Of a stretch of 13,429 bases of DNA, positions 6,312 to 13,429 are shown piece after piece (within the stretch, counting starts at the first letter, position 1; the number at the start of each line of letters is the position of its first letter). The DNA comes from Candidatus Zixiibacteriota bacterium (GTDB taxonomy: Bacteria; Zixibacteria; MSB-5A5; GN15; PGXB01): positions 2,196,530 through 2,209,958 of the forward strand of contig LS998015.1 of the NCBI GenBank assembly GCA_900498245.1, in the 5' to 3' direction. The translations under genes were made by a program, and so were the position numbers. The notes beneath the pieces are model-generated. The model saw only the letters and a program-made list of their open reading frames with translations. It was not told where the DNA came from and ran no database searches.

Positions 6312-7945
6312 TCAAACACCTCTTCCGGATCAAGACCGGCCAAAGGGTCGTCGTCTAGCCGGGTTTTCCCGCCTGCCAGCCTATCGGACGGGAATATCCT
6401 TGGAATACCAAAGTGCTGCCGGGAAGTCTCTATAATATTTTCGGCCATTTCCTTATTGGGGAAATCATCGACTTTGGGCACCCTCAGCGGAATGGTGCTT
6501 TTGCCGATCCGACAATAGGCTTCACCAATATTCAACCTTAATAATTCTTCGGGTTCGAGAGTCTCTATTTCGAAGTCATATTGATTGATAAACTCCTTGG
6601 ACAGTTTGATCGAATCCTGCTGTGATACCTGAAAGGAAACCATGGTGGAAACATTGCCGAATATTTCCCGCAGTAACTCCAGTGGTATCTGTCCGGTCTG
6701 CTGATGAGCCAGGATAAGACCGAGTTTGTATTTCCGAGCACGGGAAAGAATCCTTTCATACGATTTGGAAGCAATGCCGCAGAAATTCTGAAATTCGTCA
6801 AGATATAAATAAAAGGGTTTTCTGTTATGCTTGGCTTCATCGGCCCGGCTCATGGTGGCAGTCTGGAATTTGGAAACAATCAACTGCCCAATGAGTTGGC
6901 TAGCCGCTTCTCCCAAAATGCCATCAGACAAATTAAACAACAGAATTTTCCCTTCATCCATGGCACTTCTGATATTTAAAAGCTTGTTGGATGCCTCCAA
7001 ATCGTTTAATGAAGTCCTTTTAGGCGGGCAAAGACAATTTCTGACAAATCTGGCTCTTATTATTCGGCCAATACGGTTGACTATCGGGAAATGGGCGTCT
7101 TTTGGAAATTGGGGGTAGATATGCTGAAAAAACTGCCGGGTTTGCTCGTCCTGAGTGGATTGGATTACATCTTTTCTCAAAGTCTCATCCTGTCGGTCAA
7201 GTAGCGGTTCAATATCGAGCAGAGTTGAGCCGGGTCGTTCAATCAAGGCATAAAGGGTATGGCGAAGGATCTCATCCATTCTGGGTCCGCCTTCGCCGAC
7301 TACCCGCTGCAAAATGGTGAAAGTCTCATCAACGTGGAGATCAATATCCTCCCAGGGACTGATATGGAGCGGATTCAATACTACCGGTTGAGCCAAGTCG
7401 GCAGGATTAAAATAGATAACATCATCAATCCGGCTTTGTGGGATAAAAGGAAGAATTTCATCAGTCAGCATCTCGTACTCCGGCGCTAGAATGCCTATGC
7501 CATTGCCCTTTTCTAGATCCTGTAGGATCATATATCTTAAGAAATTGGTTTTTCCATAACCTGATTTCCCAATGATATAGACATGCTTGTCGCGGTACTC
7601 ATCTGGCAAAATAACCGGCATGCCGTTGTTGCCGATTCCATGGATACCCAATTCAATACCTTTAACCTGACTTATCCGGTCAAATATATAAGAGCAGAGT
7701 ATATCGGCCGTGGAACCCGAATCGATCTGTTCTTCCAGTTCTTCGCGGGAGACGACCGAACGCGCGATATAACCCTGATAATTGGCGAAATAACGGACAA
7801 CCTTCTCACACTCGGAAAGTCTCCTGGATTCGGACACTTCCCGGTCCAAGGCGGTCGTCCTTCTTCTTTCGGCATCTCTTTTAAATGCTCTGAAGAGAAA
7901 CCAAAGCAGCGCGAGAAGAACAAAAGTAAAAAAGAGATTCTGCAA
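6308..7945 (-). CDS. VirD4/TraG-like conjugative coupling ATPase
   Basis: A 545-residue membrane-anchored P-loop ATPase of the type IV coupling-protein class, which brings DNA to a conjugation pore. Residues 3-19 form one hydrophobic helix, followed by basic residues, so the bulk is cytoplasmic. Walker A is GKSGYGKT (126-133), and Walker B is FYLYLDEFQNF with D383/E384. A SRARKYKLGLILAHQQ segment near 401-416 matches the region after Walker B in VirD4/TraM-recognition ATPases. The TTG start at 7945 has AGAAGG 8 bases upstream and an in-frame TAG just before it. The single helix and 545-aa length fit a compact coupling protein. No relaxase or mating-pore gene accompanies it here. An HerA/DUF87-type ATPase is the main alternative. 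Confidence 0.85.
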   Translation of the reverse strand: MQNLFFTFVLLALLWFLFRAFKRDAERRRTTALDREVSESRRLSECEKVVRYFANYQGYIARSVVSREELEEQIDSGSTADILCSYIFDRISQVKGIELGIHGIGNNGMPVILPDEYRDKHVYIIGKSGYGKTNFLRYMILQDLEKGNGIGILAPEYEMLTDEILPFIPQSRIDDVIYFNPADLAQPVVLNPLHISPWEDIDLHVDETFTILQRVVGEGGPRMDEILRHTLYALIERPGSTLLDIEPLLDRQDETLRKDVIQSTQDEQTRQFFQHIYPQFPKDAHFPIVNRIGRIIRARFVRNCLCPPKRTSLNDLEASNKLLNIRSAMDEGKILLFNLSDGILGEAASQLIGQLIVSKFQTATMSRADEAKHNRKPFYLYLDEFQNFCGIASKSYERILSRARKYKLGLILAHQQTGQIPLELLREIFGNVSTMVSFQVSQQDSIKLSKEFINQYDFEIETLEPEELLRLNIGEAYCRIGKSTIPLRVPKVDDFPNKEMAENIIETSRQHFGIPRIFPSDRLAGGKTRLDDDPLAGLDPEEVFD

Positions 7946-8367
7946 TTGCTATGCCTTCTGAAACTGTTGAACAACATTATATATTACCCGTATATCGGCT
8001 GTATAATCGGATTCTACAGTTGCGCGGCTAAGTACTTGTGGAACATAAGACTTTACGACTGACGCCGCATTTCAACTAATGAACCTTTTGGTGGGCATTA
8101 CCCTGTTGAGGAAGAAAGCCCGACCGACGAATGTGTATCGACTCTTATTTTATTATTTCCAGTGAAATGATTTGCAGGTCATCCGGGATTTTATTAAAAT
8201 AGTAAATCTCAATTGGCTATAAAATAACTTGAACAATTCTTTGATTTTGCCGTTTTAAACACTACATTGACATTGTAAATAGAAGGACTAAGATATAATT
8301 ATGAATATGCCGATATTTCAGATATTGGCCAGTCACCTTATGAATTTGGCTAGCGAAAGGAGAAATT

Positions 8368-8406
8368 ATGCTCATTTATGAGGATTACCCAAGCACCGGG
8401 GATTGA
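8368..8406 (+). CDS. Possible plus-strand micro-ORF with strong ribosome-binding site
   Basis: AAAGGAG sits 5 bases ahead of ATG at 8368, the best Shine-Dalgarno on the plus strand here. The frame encodes MLIYEDYPSTGD and stops at TGA (8404-8406). If the TGA were read through, the frame would continue 29 more codons to TAG at 8494-8496, crossing the 8451-8484 inverted repeat. A TATAAT lies at 8294-8299, with TTGACA 21 bp before it (long spacing) or TTGTAA 15 bp before it. It could be a leader peptide, a remnant, or chance, and nothing in the sequence assigns a function. Confidence 0.2.
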   Translation: MLIYEDYPSTGD

Positions 8407-8450
8407 TTTATTCCTTGCGGTTTGCCCAATGCAAAGGTTTTCATCTATAT

Positions 8451-8484
8451 GGCCGGGTATCCAAATCATTACAGATACCCGGCC
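8451..8484. repeat. Perfect 11-bp inverted repeat downstream of the 736-aa gene
   Basis: GGCCGGGTATC (8451-8461) and GATACCCGGCC (8474-8484) pair perfectly around a 12-nt loop. It lies 33 bp beyond the minus-strand stop at 8518, where a terminator is expected, and could also end a plus-strand transcript. Neither side has a T-run, so intrinsic termination is unproven. A dyad operator is the alternative. Confidence 0.6.
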
Positions 8485-8517
8485 AATTCATATTAGGAAT
8501 GAAATTCGAAACCATCT

Positions 8518-10728
8518 TCATTTTTTCAGCAAATCTGAAGGATTACCCCCTGCTTCAAAATAGCGACGAATTGATTCGGAGACGCCATCTTTTGTGCAGC
8601 GTTGTTCGGAGCCCAAACGTATCGATTCCGAATAATATTTAAAGGAGAACAGAAGTATCGACAAAACATCCTTCTTTTCTATGAACCGCGACAGCGAAAG
8701 ATAAACGTAACCCTTCGTATCGTACCCAGGTGCGTCTAGAAATTCGATCGGGACTTTGTCAATCTGCTCCCTTGCCATCACAATATTGTCGCGTTCTCCA
8801 GTAAGTGAATAATAATAAGCAATATCCCTCACCAGCATCCATTTTATGCGCGCTGCCTTTCTTGAATCAGTCGGAAAATCGGCTTTCAAACCCAGCTTGC
8901 ACAACCTCACACACTCGTCAATTCGCTTTCGTTCAGCTTCAGAAATGCCCAAATGTAAGACTGGATTCATATGCTCCAATATCCTCCAATTGACATATGC
9001 CAGGAATTGACAGATCCTCGGATTCTGCTTATCGGCGGGCAAATTTGCATATCCAAAATCCAAGGCTTTCAGCAACCAGCTACCCCGCTCAGATTCTGGA
9101 GTGGATGGACTGTCAGCGACAGTCCGATAAAGCACGGCCCGCTGGAAATTTGCCTCCAAATTTATGGGCTTAAGGGAGATTGCCTTATCAATACACTTTG
9201 CCGATTGGTCGAATTGCCCCAACCATCTTAAGCATATAGCCTCGGCTACATAAATGGCCGGTGAACCGTCACAAATGCTCTGAAGCCGCTTAATTTCATC
9301 AAGTAAAGCATGTAGCTCTTTATCTCCAGTCATCTGTTGTAACATACGGTCAAATAAAGCAATCAGCTCAGTTCTTATCGGTCCATCTTCAGGCATTAGC
9401 GCTTTAATTGGATATAATCCGAAAGCAGTGTCCCTTTCCTTAACGTCTCCCGTCCCCATTTGTTTAAGTTCCTGATCAAGCCATCGTCTGACAGATGCCA
9501 ATTGGCTTTCCAGCGATACATATTGCGCATAAACCTTCGTCGGGTCGCTGACTACGGCACTGAATCGCTCCAATATTTGCTTCGTGGATAATGCTAGAAA
9601 TTCCTTTTGATCTACATCCAGAGCTCCCTGAATATGGAGACTTGTTTGTTGACAAATCGCATCCCAGGCGTGCAATTCAGACAGATTTTTCATCAACGAA
9701 TCTAATTCGGAGTGTGCCCTGCGCTTCGTAATGACATTTGAATCAGCGCCGTATAATAAGGGAATAGCATCGCTTACCAATTTTCTAATTTCAGAGACGA
9801 AAGCCAGCCTTTTATCAATATTCCTATACTTAAATGAGGCAAAAGCATCCAGCATCAAATAATTTAGGCTTCGTAGCATCGGGAAACCGTTTGGATATGC
9901 GACTTTGATGTCGGGGCTATTGACTTCCATCCTGAGTTCCTTAATATCATTAGTTCTCCAAAAAGTGGAGTCTGTAACCATTACAAAGAGTTTATTTTGG
10001 CCAGAATAATGACGGTTGATCAATGTCAATTTTGCAATTAATGCTCCATATGTGGGGATATTGGCCTTAGAACTTAAAGGCAATTTATTTATTACTGATG
10101 TCAACTCGTCCTTTAAGGCAATAAAGTCCGGCCGCGCATTTATTGTAGATTCGAATTCAGGGTTTATGCGGCCTATTGTACCATTGCTGACTAGTTGTTG
10201 CAGAATTCCAACTCCGCGGTTAAATTCTATTCGTATTAGTTCAGCCTTAGTGGCCGAAATCACCATTTGCTCAAGCCAATTACCCTCCAATTGTTCCACC
10301 GGAATTAGATTGTCGAACTCCTTTGCAAACTTTTGAAACACCTTTTCATATTTTTTGGGTTCTGGCATAAGATCTTCCCAGTCTATTTCGTTTATTAACC
10401 GCCTCACCGTTTCTTCCAGATTAATTAGCGAACCTCGGTATTCATCGATTGACTGGGAAAATATTATCTTTGCTTTTGATGCATCTTGCATGAACATTCT
10501 GACAGCGAATTGCTTTGTGAAATAGGACGCTTTATCTTTCGTCCTCAAAAAATCTAGGATAACATGCATATATCGAAAGAGTTCTGAATAATCCACAGCC
10601 CACGTTGGGGAGAAGCCACCAAGCCACAATTTCAGATCACTTTCCAGCATTGTAAGATCCTCTTTAAGAATCCTGACGTCCGGAAGCGATGGCCTTATAT
10701 ATGCATCTTTATCCATCATTATTATCAT
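8518..10728 (-). CDS. Large helical protein with TPR-like segment, unknown function
   Basis: A 736-residue cytoplasmic protein I cannot assign. It is predominantly alpha-helical. The segment 484-530 (I-Y-V-A-E-A...LGQFDQSAKCIDKAISLKPINLEANFQRA) is a good TPR pair, and weaker repeat-like helices continue to about 720. A more beta-like patch at 245-280 (NKLFVMVTDSTFWRTNDIKE) contains an aspartate after a hydrophobic strand, which might be a PIN-like or other alpha/beta core, but I do not claim it. No Walker motif, membrane helix or signal peptide is seen. The start overlaps the upstream gene by 20 bp, with ATGs at 10728, 10719 and 10716 and no strong Shine-Dalgarno, so expression probably depends on coupling. 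It is the last gene of a three-gene operon and is followed by an inverted repeat. A scaffold or sensor role is speculation. Confidence 0.78.
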   Translation of the reverse strand: MIIMMDKDAYIRPSLPDVRILKEDLTMLESDLKLWLGGFSPTWAVDYSELFRYMHVILDFLRTKDKASYFTKQFAVRMFMQDASKAKIIFSQSIDEYRGSLINLEETVRRLINEIDWEDLMPEPKKYEKVFQKFAKEFDNLIPVEQLEGNWLEQMVISATKAELIRIEFNRGVGILQQLVSNGTIGRINPEFESTINARPDFIALKDELTSVINKLPLSSKANIPTYGALIAKLTLINRHYSGQNKLFVMVTDSTFWRTNDIKELRMEVNSPDIKVAYPNGFPMLRSLNYLMLDAFASFKYRNIDKRLAFVSEIRKLVSDAIPLLYGADSNVITKRRAHSELDSLMKNLSELHAWDAICQQTSLHIQGALDVDQKEFLALSTKQILERFSAVVSDPTKVYAQYVSLESQLASVRRWLDQELKQMGTGDVKERDTAFGLYPIKALMPEDGPIRTELIALFDRMLQQMTGDKELHALLDEIKRLQSICDGSPAIYVAEAICLRWLGQFDQSAKCIDKAISLKPINLEANFQRAVLYRTVADSPSTPESERGSWLLKALDFGYANLPADKQNPRICQFLAYVNWRILEHMNPVLHLGISEAERKRIDECVRLCKLGLKADFPTDSRKAARIKWMLVRDIAYYYSLTGERDNIVMAREQIDKVPIEFLDAPGYDTKGYVYLSLSRFIEKKDVLSILLFSFKYYSESIRLGSEQRCTKDGVSESIRRYFEAGGNPSDLLKK

Positions 10729-11281
10729 CGCGATATGCAGGGACTCTATGCAATGAGTCAGTTTTTGAATGATCAGTAATAGCGGGATTACTTAAAGACA
10801 ACTCCTTAATTTGCATTTCCAGGGCTTCCACTTTTGCCATGATATCAGTCTGATTTTTTAAATATTTTGAGATAATGATGTCTGTCGCCTGAAACTCATT
10901 AATTTTATCCCCCATAATTTCGCCTGGTATCACTTGCATCAGTGAATCATATGGACTGTTCAAATATTCATTCGGTTCATTGGCAATCAGTTTTTTGGAT
11001 TCATCATCAATCGGAGAATTGCCTTCAATTAGGTACACTCCACCTAACGGATTTAGCCATACAGACATACCTTCTTTCCAAGTCGGGGGATCATCAATTC
11101 TGAGAACAGTTCTTTCTGTCTCCCCCAACTTCAATTGCTGTTCAGATATCTCAAAGCCATTTATTTCATTGAGCCAATATTTGAAAAGCCCGCCATCTTT
11201 ATACTCAGCAAGCACGATGTCAAGCCGCTGCCAACCGGAGGGATTGGCAGAAATCGGATTAAAATGAGTTAATAGAACCAT
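10709..11281 (-). CDS. Unknown small protein with C-terminal coiled coil, middle gene of the operon
   Basis: From the ATG at 11281 this is 190 residues, and a TTG at 11326 would add 15. I prefer the ATG because it starts 13 bp after the upstream stop and the extra residues (LLLIIFNIYID) are encoded by sequence that overlaps the end of the preceding gene. Residues 1-105 look globular, with an N-P-S-G-W-Q-R-L-D-I-V-L block and a beta-rich middle (MSVWLNPLGGVYLIEG). Residues 130-165 form a helix with heptad-like spacing (IMAKVEALEMQIKEL), probably coiled coil, and the tail is polar. Its end overlaps the 736-aa gene by 20 bp. An adaptor joining the two flanking proteins would fit the size and coiled coil, but this is inference, and I recognise no family. 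Confidence 0.72.
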   Translation of the reverse strand: MVLLTHFNPISANPSGWQRLDIVLAEYKDGGLFKYWLNEINGFEISEQQLKLGETERTVLRIDDPPTWKEGMSVWLNPLGGVYLIEGNSPIDDESKKLIANEPNEYLNSPYDSLMQVIPGEIMGDKINEFQATDIIISKYLKNQTDIMAKVEALEMQIKELSLSNPAITDHSKTDSLHRVPAYRDDNNDG

Positions 11282-11294
11282 ATCTATATAAATG

Positions 11295-12212
11295 TTAAAT
11301 ATAATGAGAAGCAATTTCCTTTGCAACTTCTATATTTATCGGGAAAACCTCCGACATAACAAGAGCGACACTAGCGTAAAATGAGGCCTCAATGAAATTC
11401 ATAAAGCGCTCTTTGATGTCATAAGAATTTTGATAGAAGAGAATCCCTAAATCGGGCCGAAGTTGTTTTATTTTAATCAGATCCGGATCCGAAACATGTG
11501 CCGGCTGGAATTGGCGTTCCGCAGTCAGAACATGTCGGCGAGGGTAAATTAGTCCCATGAAAGCATCAATAGGAATCTGTCCAAGATAGTGGAGTTCAAA
11601 ATTACGTTCGTAGATTTTGTCAGACAATAATGCCAATTTGAAATCACCTTCATTTGGATTTCCCCAATGCGACCATAAACTACCGCCAAAATTCGCCCTA
11701 ACGTCAAGCCACATAATCTCTGACAAATCTACAATGCTGAAAAATGTCTGTAGTTTATCCTGAAGTGAAAGGCCGCGAATAGACTTACCGTTTATCCATT
11801 TTTGAGACGAGTAAAGATCTCGATAAGAAACATTGCATTTGGAAACATCTGAACCAGCATGATCGCGTTTTATAAAAACCCCAACAGGACTAGGTTCAAC
11901 CGCTTTTGCATAAAATGGATCATGAGTTCCACAGTAACAACAAATATATTTATGAAGATATAGACTAATGACTTCATTCCAGAGCAAATCAGTCTCCGCC
12001 GAAGACGAGTCGCGTCTAAACCTGCTAACTAATCCGCTAGTTTCCATATTTGCTCGAAAAATCATGGGAAGCTTGGACATATCGAATGTATGGGTAGCAG
12101 GCAATCTGCTATAAGTGTCAAAATCTCCGCTACTCATCTTCCCGGAATCTCTCTTAAGAAAATTGATGAGATTTAAGGCGTTATTTCTACAGATGCTTTC
12201 AGTGAGATTCAA
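11295..12212 (-). CDS. Unknown 305-aa protein, first gene of the operon; start uncertain
   Basis: I do not recognise this protein. It is soluble, with mixed alpha/beta character. A cysteine cluster I-C-C-Y-C-G-T-H-D (about residues 90-98) and a later K-C-N could bind metal but do not match a zinc-finger or HNH pattern. A tryptophan-rich stretch lies near 160-185 (IMWLDVRANFGGSLWSHWGN). No membrane helix is seen. The TTG at 12212 has no Shine-Dalgarno, whereas GGGGAGG at 12250-12244 is strong and lies 4 bases before an in-frame CTG at 12239; starting there would add nine residues (LDSDIFDIS). An in-frame TAG closes the frame further upstream. It is followed after 13 bp by the next gene. The cysteine-rich patch is the only feature hinting at chemistry. 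Confidence 0.75.
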   Translation of the reverse strand: MNLTESICRNNALNLINFLKRDSGKMSSGDFDTYSRLPATHTFDMSKLPMIFRANMETSGLVSRFRRDSSSAETDLLWNEVISLYLHKYICCYCGTHDPFYAKAVEPSPVGVFIKRDHAGSDVSKCNVSYRDLYSSQKWINGKSIRGLSLQDKLQTFFSIVDLSEIMWLDVRANFGGSLWSHWGNPNEGDFKLALLSDKIYERNFELHYLGQIPIDAFMGLIYPRRHVLTAERQFQPAHVSDPDLIKIKQLRPDLGILFYQNSYDIKERFMNFIEASFYASVALVMSEVFPINIEVAKEIASHYI

Positions 12213-12311
12213 TGATATATCAAAAATGTCCGAATCCAGAAAACCTCCCCATTGTTCGTAACAAACCTAATTATCCGAGAATAGATGGCAATCAACCGCC
12301 ACACTGTTAAA

Positions 12312-12340
12312 TATATACAATTATTTTATTAGAACAACAA
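12312..12340 (-). promoter_or_regulatory. Candidate promoter for the three-gene unknown operon
   Basis: On the minus strand TTGTTG (12340-12335), 17 bp, then TATATA (12317-12312), in a very AT-rich stretch. The match is moderate in both hexamers, with correct spacing. The predicted transcript would begin about 55 bp before the GGGGAGG at 12250-12244. Confidence 0.35.
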
Positions 12341-12561
12341 TTTTCATCATGTCTTGAATGGAATAATTTTATCTGCAAATATAGAATATTTCGTACACTT
12401 GCCGATGAGGTCTTTGGAATAAAAGGAATCGGTTTCGATTCTGGAATAAATAAGGACTTGAGTTGGAATCCGCCATGAGCTGTGTAAAAGTATTGAATTC
12501 GATTTCCGATTGCGGATTATATATAGGTCAGATCCTGATGAAGATTATGGGCCGGTCAGCG

Positions 12562-12598
12562 GGTGCCGGCATTATGTGAGGTGATTATCGCCGGCACC
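12562..12598. repeat. Perfect 9-bp GC-rich inverted repeat, possible terminator
   Basis: GGTGCCGGC (12562-12570) pairs with GCCGGCACC (12590-12598) around 19 nt. It lies about 160 bp past the stop of the propeller-like gene on the minus strand. No T-run follows on either side, as with the repeat at 8451-8484, so it may be a factor-dependent terminator, an operator or an mRNA-stabilising hairpin. Confidence 0.5.
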
Positions 12599-12664
12599 TG
12601 AAACCGAATAGGGCTATCGCTGTTCAGCAGCTTTTTTAGCTTAAGGAATTCCTTAGATCCCATC

Positions 12665-12709
12665 AATTGCCGAAAGTGCCAACTTCATGTGGATATCCGT
12701 CCGGCAATT
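12665..12709. repeat. 8-bp inverted repeat with long loop
   Basis: AATTGCCG (12665-12672) and CGGCAATT (12702-12709) are separated by 29 nt that include the palindrome GGATATCC. It lies about 50 bp past the propeller-like gene stop. The stem is short and loop long, so the support for a folded structure is modest. Confidence 0.3.
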
Positions 12710-12757
12710 AAAATGTCAGCGCCAAGGCCTATGAATTGGCAGAAATATAAAGAATTC

Positions 12758-13429
12758 TTATGGCTCGCCGATGAATATTCCATCAGGACCGACCCCAATT
12801 ACCCTTTGCCCGTCAAATAGCAGACCCCTAATATAGATGTTGTCATTGTCAAATTTTGACCAGGTAAGTCCCTCAGAAGAGGCATATGCACCTGAGCCGT
12901 TATAGCTGGTTGTGATGAACCTTTGACCAGTCCATATCACACCATTTTCTTCGATATCAGAGAGATTTCCCCTCTGCCAGTCATATCCATTGATAGATTC
13001 GACCATTCCCTGCCCAATACCGATATATCGCGTGCCTGAAAAAGCAAAATCCGATATGTACCCCCCGGAATCCGAGTAGCGCAGATTCCAAGTCGATAGA
13101 TCGGATGAAGTCCAAATGAACAAACTGTCAATCCGCGGCGGTGATGTTCCGATGCTTTTTGCGGACGAGAGAAGCCAAAATGACCCAGCCCAAATAATGG
13201 CGTCTATACGGGCCTCCGCTTGCGGTTGGGTAAAAGTCCCTTTGGTCAACCAATTTTCACCGTCAATCGAACTGGCCACGCTGTACATGGTGTCGCTATA
13301 GCTGAGAAAAACAGCGGCAATTTCAGATCCGTTCCATGCCAGGGCTCTAATACTGCCCGGAAGGCCGGACACTTTCGTATAGATGGCTCCATCTACGGAT
13401 TTATAAAAATTATTGTGATTGTATGAAAG
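12758..13429 (-). CDS. Beta-propeller-like repeat protein, C-terminal part (5' end beyond window)
   Basis: The frame is open to the right edge, so the internal GTG at 13372 is not the true start. 223 C-terminal residues are visible. They show about five degenerate repeats of the type S-x-D/N-G-x-x-W followed by a hydrophobic strand with W-x-G or F-D-G: SVDGAIYTKV, SSIDGENWLT, TSSDLSTWNL, ESINGYDWQR and SSEGLTWSKF. This pattern is typical of sialidase- or BNR-like propeller blades in exported or surface proteins. The C-terminus ends directly after the last blade (GVGPDGIFIGEP), so no anchor or sorting domain follows. Any signal peptide lies outside the window. Function is unknown. The chromosomal neighbourhood does not link it to the operon downstream, because hairpins separate them. 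Confidence 0.8.
   Translation of the reverse strand, partial: LSYNHNNFYKSVDGAIYTKVSGLPGSIRALAWNGSEIAAVFLSYSDTMYSVASSIDGENWLTKGTFTQPQAEARIDAIIWAGSFWLLSSAKSIGTSPPRIDSLFIWTSSDLSTWNLRYSDSGGYISDFAFSGTRYIGIGQGMVESINGYDWQRGNLSDIEENGVIWTGQRFITTSYNGSGAYASSEGLTWSKFDNDNIYIRGLLFDGQRVIGVGPDGIFIGEP

Larger units (their letters stand above)
7946..8517. other. Intergenic region between the coupling ATPase and the unknown operon
   Basis: About 570 bp, AT-rich in its middle (about 8140-8300). It contains the 11-bp inverted repeat at 8451-8484 just past the 736-aa gene stop, and on the plus strand a TATAAT (8294-8299), a strong Shine-Dalgarno and a micro-ORF (8368-8406). A minus-strand promoter for the coupling ATPase must lie here or upstream. 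A TATAAT around 7977-7982 is suggestive but lacks a good -35. No RNA gene was recognised. Confidence 0.5.
12213..12757. other. Intergenic region between the propeller-like gene and the unknown operon
   Basis: About 545 bp, AT-rich between 12300 and 12400 and more mixed to the right. It holds the two inverted repeats at 12562-12598 and 12665-12709, the candidate promoter at 12312-12340 and the GGGGAGG at 12244-12250. No protein or RNA gene is supported on either strand. Confidence 0.5.

Noticed and set aside
7583-8062. Plus-strand open frame of 159 codons
   Set aside because: Mostly antisense to the N-terminal third of the coupling ATPase; no ribosome-binding site or recognisable domain.
8404-8496. 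Selenocysteine readthrough of the TGA in the micro-ORF
   Set aside because: The inverted repeat starts 45 bases after the TGA, farther than bacterial SECIS elements usually lie, and no selenoprotein family is recognised.

Overview
The window is a bacterial chromosomal edge. At the left is a core locus, tRNA-Gly(TCC), tRNA-Thr(GGT) and the first 31 codons of tuf (EF-Tu), all on the minus strand. The tRNA-Thr/tuf arrangement is a widely conserved bacterial gene order. To the right lie about 12 kb of accessory genes, and every convincing protein gene there is also on the minus strand, reading toward tuf. Several starts appear to be TTG or GTG. EF-Tu residues 1-31 are too conserved to place the organism, so I assign no phylum.

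Read in the direction of transcription (high to low coordinates), the layout is as follows. (1) 12758 to past the right edge: the C-terminal part of a repeat protein of the beta-propeller 'S-x-DG-x-x-W' type, followed by a hairpin-rich intergenic region. (2) 12212-8518: three tightly packed genes (about 305, 190 and 736 aa) that I do not recognise, ending at a perfect 11-bp inverted repeat. (3) An intergenic region, 8517-7946, with a plus-strand Shine-Dalgarno and a 12-codon micro-ORF. (4) 7945-4615: a conjugation-related set made of a VirD4/TraG-like coupling ATPase, a replication-relaxation family protein overlapping it by 4 bp, and an unknown 261-aa protein. (5) 4508-1055: a 621-aa protein with a PD-(D/E)XK nuclease-like core and a C-terminal SEC-C zinc motif, followed by an LA2681-type HEPN protein interrupted by one in-frame amber codon. 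(6) About 450 bp without a gene, then the two tRNAs and tuf.

The coupling ATPase plus replication-relaxation pair marks part of the region as a mobile or formerly mobile element. No relaxase, integrase, mating-pore gene or att repeat is visible here. The SEC-C nuclease plus HEPN pair looks like a defence or conflict module: both carry recognisable nuclease-type residues, and they are 49 bp apart. The three-gene unknown operon is the best candidate for something undescribed. The housekeeping end has its own signals: a near-consensus sigma-70 promoter for tRNA-Thr/tuf with a GC-rich discriminator and a perfect 16-bp palindrome at the predicted transcript 5' end. All functional statements rest on reading the sequence by eye; no database search was run.
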